Assembly (NCBI RefSeq): GCF_030272615.1
Contig: NC_081408.1
Coordinates: forward strand, 764,602,173-764,666,172
Length of the DNA stretch: 64,000 nucleotides
Reading direction: 5' to 3'
DNA from: Cryptomeria japonica
Taxonomy: Eukaryota; Streptophyta; Pinopsida; Cupressales; Cupressaceae
Made by a program: the position numbers and the translations under genes. The notes under the pieces were generated by a model that was given only the letters and a program-made list of their open reading frames with translations, made no database searches and was not told the origin of the DNA. This document shows positions 11,556 through 20,715 of this stretch, piece after piece. Within the stretch, counting starts at the first letter, position 1. Each line of letters starts with the position of its first letter.

Positions 11556-14000
11556 TCACACAGGATCAAGACCATCATGCATCTTATGTTTAGGAGATTT
11601 AGGCTCAATTTCCGGCTGAGGAGAAAATGGAATAATGCTTGTTGAAGGTGTTTTTGGAGATTGTAAAGTTTGAGAAGCAGCTGCTTGAGCCCTAAGACGA
11701 CGCTTTCGTCGGCATTCACGTGCAGAACGATTTCGTCTAGTCTTAGTAGGAAGTATAGAAGATTGAGGAGGAGGAATGTTCTCATCCTTATCACTTGGGT
11801 GTTTAGGTTGTGGTCTCTTGGGCTGGATAATAGGAGAAGAAGAAGGTCTCTTCTCTCTATAAAAAGAAGGAGGAGGAACTGCTCCATATAAAGGAGGAAT
11901 ATTTGGTTTAGGAAGGAGACCAAGTCCATCATGACGAGGAGGTATAGGTCTACTCTTAGAAGGTTTATTAGGCATAGACATAGTCACATCCATAGGGATG
12001 GGTTGGGAATCTTCTTGACGAAAGACATTAGTTTTATCTTTCAAAGGAAGAACTTCCTTCTCAAGAACAATAGGAATATCAAGTTTAGGTGTTCTAGGTT
12101 CACTTAAAGATAAGATCATATCTGTTTTCCACTTTTGATAAGATTTGAAAAGATGATCACTTCGCGGAGGAAGGGATTGGAATTGTTTAAGCCAAAAATA
12201 ATCAATAGGAACACTAGAAGTTCTTTCAGCTGGTTTAAAGAGACTATGATTGACAGTAACAACTTCACCATTATGGGGAAATTTCAAACACTTATGAATA
12301 GGAGAAGCAATAGCTTTCATGGAAGATAGCCAAGGATAGCCAAGCTTCACACGAAATTGTTCGGATGAAGGAATAATAGCAAAGTTCACATCAAGGGATT
12401 TGTTATGGACCTCAATAGGTAATGTAATAGAACCAATTGCAGGAGAAGAAAATGCATCAAATAATTTCACAACCACATCTGTTTTGTCATAGATCACTTG
12501 ATTCAATTGCAAAGAAAAAAGAAATTCTTCAGTAATAACATTAACCATGCACGAAGGATCAATAAGCACTCCACGACAAGGTGTATTCTTGAATTTTGCA
12601 ACTATGTATAAAGGACCATCAGGTGCCCTAATGATTTCACTAGAATCAAATGTGATGGAAGGTTCTTTAGGGATTTCTTGATGCTCTACAAAGTTAATCA
12701 CATTCGGAGTCATAGACACAAGACCATCAGATGAGAGAGAGGAATCATTAGCCTCAACCGCATTAGAGGTATGAGAAGTATGAGAAGGTAATGGATCAGT
12801 AAAAATCTGAAGATTTTGATTAGGAGGAGCTACAGATGTGTTGCCTTTATCATTCACTCCAGAAACAGAGATAGTATTATTATCAATCAAATCTTGAATT
12901 TTACCCTTTAAAGAAAAACATTTTTCAGTATCATGCCCAGGCTGACGATGAAAGTGACAAAAAGCTTTGTTATCAAAATAAGGTGAAATAATCTTTGCAG
13001 GATCAATTTGCCTTATAGGAGGAAGAGTAAGCACATTTTGTTCCAATAACTTATTCATAATACTATGCAATGATTCATTCAAAGGAGTATACTTTCTTTC
13101 TTTCTTGAAAAATTTAGAAATAGGAGGCACACCTGATGCTACGTTCACATTGTTGTTGATGATGTTTTCATTGAATTTGATAGAATCTCTGTTCGGTTTA
13201 AACTTCCCAAATGGTTGTTGACTGCTATCACCCTTATCACCCAGAGCCATAGGATGTGATTGTTCCATTTGACTCACAGTCAGTTGATAATTGTGAAGAG
13301 TTGCACATAACTGTTGGAAAGAAGTAAACTCAGAAAACAGAAGTTTGTCTCGAATATCTTTTTGTAAATTAGAAATAAAGATTCTTTGAATATCATTGTC
13401 AGGCACTGGAAAAGAAATTTTAGCATACAAATGTTTATATCTACCAATGAAATCAGTCACTTTTTCTTTAACACCTTGTTTACAATGCATTAAATCAATC
13501 AAAGTAACTTTAGGACTTATATTGTTTTGAAATTGTTGAATGAAAGCATTTGCAAGTTGTTTGAAAGAAGTAAAAGAATAAGAAGGCAACGAGCAATACC
13601 ATTGTAGGGCTTTGTCTCTTAATGTTCTAGTAAACAGTTTTGCAAGCAACTTTTGGTCATAAGCAAAATCGGTACAAATTGTTTGAAAAGTCTTAACATG
13701 TGTTAGAGGATCACCTTTACCATTATAAAGCTCCAAATGCGGGATTTCAACATGTTTAGGAGGGATAGCTTGAACAATGTCAAGAGAAAGTGGGCTCGCA
13801 ACATCAAATGTGGGCACACTAAACTTAGATTGATTCATAGAGGCAATTTGTTGCTGTAAAGAAGAGACAGTTTGTGCAAGATTGTTAATGGTCGCTTCAG
13901 TCGAAGAGTTCATATTAGATGTGTTAGATTGAGATGGAGGTGTTATGTTATTGAAAGAAGGTAAAGAGTAAGGTGGTGGGACTCTATGATAGTTAGTCAT
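11556..14000 (-). CDS. Retrotransposon Gag with zinc knuckle and protease-like domain
   Basis: 814 codons, uninterrupted. Residues 1-60 are Ser/Pro/Asn/Gln-rich with a short coiled coil (TINNLAQTVSSLQQQIASM). Residues 85-245 match the retrotransposon Gag fold, with landmarks LELYNGKGDPLTHVKTF, LRDKALQWYCSLP, FKQLANAFIQQF and VTDFIGRYKHLY. Near residue 347 a knuckle of spacing C-x2-H-x4-H-x4-C (CHFHRQPGHDTEKC) would bind zinc and RNA; it has H where the classic motif has a second C. Residues 455-590 resemble a retropepsin: GVLIDPSCMVNVI stands where a D-S/T-G catalytic motif is expected, followed later by LGYPWL. The DPS triplet is unusual, so activity is doubtful. The rest is Pro/Arg-rich and basic. 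The frame continues directly upstream into the 213-codon ORF through one stop (TAA). Confidence 0.85.
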   Translation of the reverse strand: MTNYHRVPPPYSLPSFNNITPPSQSNTSNMNSSTEATINNLAQTVSSLQQQIASMNQSKFSVPTFDVASPLSLDIVQAIPPKHVEIPHLELYNGKGDPLTHVKTFQTICTDFAYDQKLLAKLFTRTLRDKALQWYCSLPSYSFTSFKQLANAFIQQFQNNISPKVTLIDLMHCKQGVKEKVTDFIGRYKHLYAKISFPVPDNDIQRIFISNLQKDIRDKLLFSEFTSFQQLCATLHNYQLTVSQMEQSHPMALGDKGDSSQQPFGKFKPNRDSIKFNENIINNNVNVASGVPPISKFFKKERKYTPLNESLHSIMNKLLEQNVLTLPPIRQIDPAKIISPYFDNKAFCHFHRQPGHDTEKCFSLKGKIQDLIDNNTISVSGVNDKGNTSVAPPNQNLQIFTDPLPSHTSHTSNAVEANDSSLSSDGLVSMTPNVINFVEHQEIPKEPSITFDSSEIIRAPDGPLYIVAKFKNTPCRGVLIDPSCMVNVITEEFLFSLQLNQVIYDKTDVVVKLFDAFSSPAIGSITLPIEVHNKSLDVNFAIIPSSEQFRVKLGYPWLSSMKAIASPIHKCLKFPHNGEVVTVNHSLFKPAERTSSVPIDYFWLKQFQSLPPRSDHLFKSYQKWKTDMILSLSEPRTPKLDIPIVLEKEVLPLKDKTNVFRQEDSQPIPMDVTMSMPNKPSKSRPIPPRHDGLGLLPKPNIPPLYGAVPPPSFYREKRPSSSPIIQPKRPQPKHPSDKDENIPPPQSSILPTKTRRNRSARECRRKRRLRAQAAASQTLQSPKTPSTSIIPFSPQPEIEPKSPKHKMHDGLDPV

Positions 14001-14051
14001 AGGAGATGATTGGATAGGAGGAACACTACAAGGAGGAATGGAATGGTTAAA

Positions 14052-14693
14052 TTAATTGCCCCCTTGCGTCATGTTCATTTGTGGAGATATAATAGGAACA
14101 CTCATTGAAGGAATGAATGAAGAAGTCAGATTGAATGAAGGAATAGGGTTAACTGAAGAAGAAGGATTGCCCCCATGACTAGTGATCATAGGAGGAATGT
14201 CTTGTATTGAAGTAGCCATTATGTTTGATGTAAAGGTAGGTATGCTAGCAATAGAAGTTGTCAAAGGAATAGAATGATTGACTTGAGTGGGAGGTTGTGT
14301 ATAACCTAAAGATTCGGCACAACTCTTCATAGGCATCACATTCGAATCCACAATGTGTACAATACCACGCAAAATATCAATTCCATTCTTATCACTTTGA
14401 AGCATGCGTTTTAGACCCTCAATTAAAGGAAGAGCTTGACTATCGGGATACTCATGAGACATCCATTGGTGCAAATCATCAAATTGGTTATCCAATTTTG
14501 AAAGTTGTTCTACAGAAACCTCATGGAGAGCTTCTTCATCATTAGGAGGATTAGAGGAATTTCCCATGTCCTCGTTAAAAAGGCTATTCAAATTAGGTTC
14601 CATCTCCTCGGTAGTTAAACCTCGGAAAGACTTAATTCTACGGCTTCGTCTAACGGGAATAGTGGAAGTAGGGCTTATTGTTGTAAAACTCAT
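14052..14693 (-). CDS. 5' ORF of the LTR element, N-terminal Gag extension
   Basis: 213 codons from an ATG at 14693 to a TAA at 14054-14052. It opens with VRRSRRIKSFRGL, a basic RRSxRI stretch, then an acidic helical region, then a Ser/Pro/Ile-rich tail ending in QMNMTQGGN. It is in the same frame as the 814-codon ORF, with 17 sense codons between the stop and that ORF's ATG. The two may once have formed one Gag, or the stop may regulate expression. No known domain was recognised. Confidence 0.6.
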   Translation of the reverse strand: MSFTTISPTSTIPVRRSRRIKSFRGLTTEEMEPNLNSLFNEDMGNSSNPPNDEEALHEVSVEQLSKLDNQFDDLHQWMSHEYPDSQALPLIEGLKRMLQSDKNGIDILRGIVHIVDSNVMPMKSCAESLGYTQPPTQVNHSIPLTTSIASIPTFTSNIMATSIQDIPPMITSHGGNPSSSVNPIPSFNLTSSFIPSMSVPIISPQMNMTQGGN

Positions 14694-15850
14694 GCACTAG
14701 AAAGAGAGAGAAGATTTTGAATTTAGAGGTAGCAATTTTCAGTAAAATCAGCCAATCTTCTAGATTTAAGCTGTTAAATGCAATCACGTCAGTCTCCAGA
14801 AATTTCAGAAAAAATGTCCGGGACCGTGGCGCTCGGAGTGCACACGGTCCTTGCAACTTTTTTCAAAATTTGCAGGGATGAAAGTTATGATGATTTTAGA
14901 GCTAATCTGAAAAAATTGAGTGATTTTACGATCTGTAGATAGGCCAAATTAAAGTTGCAATCTCGAAATTGAACCCTACCAAGATTGTCAAAAAAATGCA
15001 AAATTTGAATTTTGAAAAAGAGAGGGAAACTGAAATTTTGAATTTTATGATTTTAGAGGGAATGTCAAAAGCAATGCAAGTTTTGAATTTTAAAAATTGA
15101 CTCAATTTCATGCAAAATTCAATTTTGAAAGCGGAAATCAAAGTTGTTGTAATTAAGCACTTAATTTCAAAAGTCACAAATTGCAAGAATTTGAATAAAG
15201 CACTGAAATTTCGAATGAATGCAAACACACTTTTCAGATTTAGGGCAGTAAGAACACAATTTTGACACAAAATTTCAATTTCAACAATTTTTGAATGATT
15301 AGCAGCCTTAAACCAAGCAATCACAAGACCAACTTTGACTGTAATTTTGAAAGTGTTATAATTGATAAAATCGGCCAAAATTCTGGATTTTAGCAGGAAA
15401 ATACAGTAAGATCTTGCTCCCAAAATTTCAGAAAAAATGTCGGGGACGATGGCGCTCGGAGTGCACACGGTCCTCGCAACTTTTTTTGAAATTTTCAGGG
15501 ATGAAAGATATTGTGATTTTATTGCGGAATCCAAAGTTATAGCTGATTTGGAGATGTTTTGATCAGTGAAATTGTCAGACAAAGGTTGAATCAAGAAGGT
15601 TTCAAAAATTAGGGTTTTGACACTTAACCACTTAATTTTCAAAATTAAAGCACAAATATGAATTGATAATTTGTAATAGGAGGGAAGATCTAAAACAAAC
15701 ATTAATAATTAAATATTTCACAAGTTCAATTTTCAAAAAGAAAATTTAGGGTTTTTATGCAATCACCTCTAAACTTTTGCAAAAGATCAAACATGGAAAT
15801 GTAATCAAGGAATCAATTTTCAGATCTAATCATGAATAATCAGAAAGGAT
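14694..15850 (-). other. Element leader with duplicated GC-rich hairpin segment
   Basis: Untranslated leader between primer-binding site and first ORF. Two similar segments (about 14730-14900 and 15360-15520) share AATTTCAGAAAAAATGTC, a GC-rich core GGCGCTCGGAGTGCACACGG and GGGATGAAAG. The first core has a perfect 8-bp stem GGACCGTG (14821) / CACGGTCC (14843). A relative of the core lies in both LTRs (9664-9690 and 16246-16273). The open frame 14926-15702 on the minus strand is K/I/F/L-rich composition, not a convincing protein. Confidence 0.6.
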
Positions 15851-15869
15851 GTTCACGTCAGGTTCACCA
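15851..15869 (-). other. Primer-binding site
   Basis: Three bases inside the 5' LTR, the minus strand reads TGGTGAACCTGACGTGAAC. It begins TGG, the complement of a tRNA CCA tail, at the expected place. I do not assign the tRNA. Confidence 0.75.
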
Positions 15870-15872
15870 AAA

Positions 15873-17117
15873 TGTAAAGCGGAAAATCGCAATCGAACCC
15901 TAGTTGCTCTCCCCTCTTCCAACTCCAAGGAGAGAGAAGGGAGGTCGCTAGGGTTGATGGTTTTCACTTAAGGGAGAGACTTTACATTCAAAAGAGGGGT
16001 TGAAACCCACAAGATCCAATCCCACACAATGCAAGATTGGATTCCAAATGAGTTTCAAGGGTTAAGATAGCAAGGCTACCCTCTTTTGTAAAGAATGTTG
16101 ATAGAAGAATTAAGCTAGGAATGCATAGAAAGTGATAAAGATTCGCTTATAAACTGAGATAGGGATATAGGATGAAGCTGCGGACCTGGAATTAGCAGTA
16201 AAATGTCGATATGGCACTGTTCTACAAATTCGAGCAAAAGTTGTCGGGACGATGGTGCCCGGCGCCACGGTCCTTCGAAAAATCCGCGAAACGAAGGGGG
16301 ATCTGTTCGTCTCTGCACAGGGATTCTAGATCTTCAATTTCAGCCGCGTACCTGCAACCTACACACAGAAAAGCGAAGACGATTGGGGGGTTAGGGATTA
16401 GGGGTTTGCCTTTAGGTCAAACCCCAGTTTTGGAATTAACCAAGAAATGAGAAATTGCTGTAAATGTAAATGTCTGTAATGTAAAACAAGTACTAATACC
16501 TTGTTGTAAGGATGTTTGTATCCTTATGTGCGAAGGTATAGATGTTGTATGTTGTTGTATGTTGTGGTAGTATGTAGTAAGTGATCTCCTCTTCAATGGT
16601 TGAATCCTTGTCTTGAATGCAACACTTAGCCTTGAATGGAGACTTAGAAGGAATGCTTGAATGTTTGAATGCTTGAATGCTTGAATGCTTGAGTATAGTT
16701 TCCACGCTTGTACCGTCATGTATGTATATTATCCCCAAATGAGAGAGAAAAATGTAGTTTATATACTTGCCAATTAGGGTTAATAGACTAATTTTCCCGA
16801 CCTTAGGCCGACCAAGAAAGTTTATTTCCAAATTGCAAACAAAAAGACCCGAGACCCCATAGGAGACCGGGCCCAAAATAGGCCCAGGGACCAGGGCGCT
16901 GGGCGCCATGGTCTTGGGAGACTAGGGCGCTGGGCGCTCTGGTCCCACCTCCCGGGACAGCAGGGTGCAAGGAGGTTCAGGCCAGGGTACTTGAAAAATG
17001 TAGTTTTTGGTGTTGTAATCAGGTTTCGGGGTCTCCATTCAGGTTGCGTGTTGCGTCGCCATCGTGAAGACTGAAATGCAGTCGAAATTGCAAGTGTCAC
17101 AATTTTAGGACGCTACA
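15873..17117 (-). repeat. 5' LTR (right copy)
   Basis: 1,245 bp, same ends as the left LTR. Most differences from the left copy are C/T or G/A, several at CG sites, as expected for a methylated silent element. It carries two 31-bp palindromic units and five octamer units. The TATA box TATATAAA (minus) is at 16758-16765. Confidence 0.92.
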
Positions 17118-17122
17118 TTCTC
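17118..17122. other. Target-site duplication TTCTC (right)
   Basis: Copy of the 5-bp host sequence flanking the left LTR. Confidence 0.9.
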
Positions 17123-17500
17123 ACATGGGAAATTAGGCAACTCGTTTTGTGGTAGATATTCTCTACCATTTTTAAAATCTTGGAATATGCCAATCGTTAT
17201 GGTAAGATAGATTCTGACAAGATTTGATCATATTCTATTTGTAGGACAAACAAGTCTTGAAAGACTTCTTGCATGAGGGAATGTAGGCACACAAGTTAGG
17301 TATTGATAAGATGTAAGAGATTTAGCTATTATTAATTAGGTATGATAGAATCTCTTATAGTAATAAGTGTTAAAATTTATGATAGATTCTATGATAGTTG
17401 TAAGAGAATTGTTGTACATAGTTTTGGAAAAAAAATGAAACACTTGATGTTGGAGTTTTCAATGGGGAGATAAGGAATTTTTTACAAATGTCATTTGCAT
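17123..17500. other. No gene recognised
   Basis: Host sequence that continued from 9289 before the LTR element inserted. No coding or repeat match was seen. Confidence 0.45.
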
Positions 17501-20460
17501 GATTAGTGTTTTGGGAAAATGCCATTTAGCTATGGATTGCCATCCTACATTTAATGTAATATTGAAGATGAATTTATTCCCTTATCTATCAACCCATTTT
17601 AATAATTTCTTTGTTGATGATTCCTTCCACTTTTCCATAGTCCTTTCCCCTACTTTGACATAGAGTGAATGCTCTAGAAGAAGGGATCCACTATTTTGAG
17701 AGGCAACAATTTACATGACCTTAAAATTAGTCTAATTAAGAGGATTGATTTAGGAGAATACGATTCATGTGATTTGTCAGTTTTTCTAAGGCATTTTTGA
17801 ATGCATATAATCCTTAATAATCAACAAGGAAAAAAACTTATAATAATAATCAATAAGGAAAAAAACTTACAATAAATTAGATAAAGAATTTCTATAGCAT
17901 ACCATATCAAACCTATACATCAGAGATTATATCCATGTGATATAAACTTGATCTAAAACAATTTTTAACTGTATATATAATTTGAAATGATAAGCTTTCC
18001 AATAACATATATTTTGTTGTTAGTCTACAAATAAATATTTAAATTTCTTTTATATGTATGTGTATATATAACCAGCATTTGACGTTCTCATTTATCTATC
18101 TTATTTATCTTTATTAGTGACCTAAATAATTATTTTTCTTTTTCATAAATTTTTTTTTGATGGTGTCGATGTAATTATTATATTGTGCGTCATAAATAGG
18201 GCTGTATGGAGCACTGCATTTCTTCCTCTCAATTGTTGCAATCATAACATAAAAATCTACATATAAATCAATAGTAGCCTGCTTTGCAAAAGGATTTGTT
18301 GATGAGACAGACAATAATAGCACAACGTTTGACTGCACTTTTGTTGATGTGTTTGCTTTTGACTGCACTTTTGTTGATGAGAAGCTTTTGGTTTTTTGCC
18401 CTTTATTCCTAGTCTTGGAATTATTTTGCTTTGCATATATCCCAACTTGAAATGAGCGAAAGCATTTCACTTTAAAGCAGGAAAATGAAATATGACTGCA
18501 CACTGCAGATTAAGGCAAGTCACCAACTGATAAATAAATAACCAAAGTGACTAGACAGGGTGCCGACTCTTCAAAGAGTGTTATTCTTTCTACTTTTTCT
18601 TTTTTCTTTTCACTTTTTCATAAATATTACATTTTCCAACATCATTTAATTATAATCGATGACTGCGAGGAGCATACGTACTTTGGCTTCTCTACACCTT
18701 TGCTTACAGTTCATCAACTTTTACGTTTATCCAAAATAATTAAATATATCAATATTTCAAGCTATTTAATACATCTATTAATTATTTTTACATTAATAAA
18801 TATTGAATATTTTTTTATTCTTGTCTTTAGTAATAAATTTTTTCATAGTAATATTTTAATGTAGATTAAATGTATATAAATGAAGTGATTGATCACTTAA
18901 ATCTTCATCAATTTATAAATTTTAATGTCTATTTAATACAATTAATCTCATATACAAAATATCTTTCGTTTCTCATCAATCTTGATTACGCTTCATTAAC
19001 TTGGCTTTTTTCTCTCACGGCTTCTAAAAGGTTTAAAAACATCAATACCACAAATTATCTATATATACCTACATGATTATATCGATCTAATTATGTCTCA
19101 CCTTTCTATATCTTCTCCTTTAAGCAAGATATACATTACATCAATGAACTTAAAGTGCTTTAATCATGTCTCTCTATAGTAATCCTTGTGAATAAAATGC
19201 ATGTTTAACAATATCCTAAGATTAATAAAAATAACTTAATACCAAAATTAAATTATTACTACATATAAATTAATACTTAGAATATTTTAATTAAACAATA
19301 GAATATTTTTAAATTAAGATATAAAAAATGAGAATAAAATTAAAATGAACTAGATTAAGCATTGAAAAATCTCCAATATAAGTGTTATTGATGTTCCAAA
19401 GCCAAGGGTATCTTTCACGCATAAAAAATAAAACTGTGCATACAAAAAAATCCTTCAATATAAAACTAAATATAATTAGTCTTTAGAAAAGAAACTTGTT
19501 CACACAATTTTTCATATTGTACTCAACAATTGAAGGCTTTAGAAGTTTAACTAAAATTAGACGATTTTGAAGTCAATAAATGAAAATCAAAAGACTATTA
19601 TGAATATAAATTCAAGTATATTTTAATTAGTATGTAGGTTTCTACATAAAAATAATAACTTTAGCAGTTCCTTGGAGGGATTGGAGCACTTTAAGTTCAT
19701 GACACATTTTTTAAATACAAAGATTGCAAACGTTGGAACTTGTACATAAAACATCAATTTTTTTGTGTGACACAATTTTTTATAATAATTTAATGATTAT
19801 GCACATTTTTTTTCTTCATGTCACACCCTAAAACCCTTAGATTCAATTTATTTTACAATAGTTTATAGTTTCGAGATAACCTTGGACCTAAAAAAGTGTC
19901 TCTTGTATATAATCTTTGGTTTGTTTACTTACTAGCTTCAACATCATATCTTACTCCTTTATTTACAAAATTCAAATGAGATTGATTTTTTTAGATCATT
20001 ATAAAATGTACAAGGTATCACTAAAGGATGCTAACCTAGAGCTATTATCTTGGTTTGGTACATGTCATGCCACTAAGATAGGTGGAAAACCTTTTGAGTA
20101 AATATCAAGCAATTTTTTAAAATAATTTTTAATCTCTAAGATGTATTCAAAACTTTTTCAATTCAAAAATATATTCATAAATGTATCCAAATAATTCATT
20201 CATAAATGTATCCAAATAATTCATTGTATAACTTTATAAAAAAAAAATTAGAAAAGTAAATTATAAGGCATTTCTACACTTTAACCTAGCTTTAACAAGC
20301 CCACTAAAGTGGGAGGAAAATGTAAAAAGAGAAATTGTATACCTTGCAATTTTTATACTTCATTTTGTACTTAATTTAGTATTTTTTTTCCTTAGCATAT
20401 TTTAGGGTACATTGACTCTCGTCTTTTGACTCAATAGAATCACAATTTTTTTATTTATTA
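17500..20460. repeat. Dispersed repeat family, long copy A
   Basis: Shares blocks in the same order with copies at 27.5-30.1, 31.2-32.7 and 57.3-60.45 kb. First block: TGGATTGCCATCCTACATT and GAAGGGATCCA.TATTTTGAGAG. Second block (18140-18600): CCAACTTGAAATGAGCGAAAGCA and CTTCAAAGAGTGTTATTCTTTCTAC. Third, an AT-rich block near 18660-19160. Last (19740-20460), the block also present at 6.9-7.5 kb. No terminal repeats or transposase were found. Weak open frames at 18114-18503 (minus) and 18547-19076 (plus) are not convincing genes. Confidence 0.7.
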
Positions 20461-20539
20461 TAGTCCACTTATTGATACTAATGTATCAATAATTATTTTG
20501 CCATGTTTCTGTCTAGTATTATGTAATTACAACAAAATA

Positions 20540-20715
20540 GTCAACAATTTCTATACCTGTATACAATAGTATCCGAGGTTGTTCCTACACTCGTTGGTAG
20601 CAGTATGTAAGACTGGTCTCACATCCGTTAACAACAATGTATGAGACAATTCCTATAATTATTGAGAACAGTGCCCAAGACAATTCTTGTAACCAAGGGA
20701 ACTAGAGTATAGAGT
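20540..20715. repeat. Short degenerate tandem repeat, about 40-bp unit
   Basis: Three to four units around CAGTATGTAAGACTGGTCTCAC, CAATGTATGAGACAATTCCTA and CAGTGCCCAAGACAATTCTTG. No open frame and no wider match in the window. Confidence 0.45.

Larger units (their letters stand above)
9290..17117 (-). mobile_element. Non-autonomous LTR retrotransposon, gag-protease only
   Basis: A complete element of 7,828 bp flanked by TTCTC duplications. The direct LTRs begin TGTAAAGCGG and end GACGCTACA on the plus strand, so the element begins TG and ends CA. The coding strand is minus: the 5' LTR is the right copy (15873-17117) and the 3' LTR the left copy (9290-10573). The internal part of about 5.3 kb holds a primer-binding site, a long leader, a 213-codon ORF, an 814-codon Gag-protease ORF and a purine-rich tract. 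No reverse transcriptase, RNase H or integrase motifs were seen in any frame, so it must have depended on proteins of another element. The Gag and zinc-knuckle type suggest the Ty3/gypsy side, possibly the Tat-like group (inference). The LTRs differ at about 30 positions by eye, roughly 2.6 percent and mostly transitions, which implies an insertion of some age. Confidence 0.9.

Noticed and set aside
11037-11932. Plus- and minus-strand open frames overlapping the 3' end of Gag
   Set aside because: Shadows of the Gag frame or short open stretches in a non-coding region.
14926-15702. 258-codon minus-strand open frame in the retroelement leader
   Set aside because: Very biased composition (Phe, Ile, Leu, Lys, Ser), no domain, and located in the untranslated leader.
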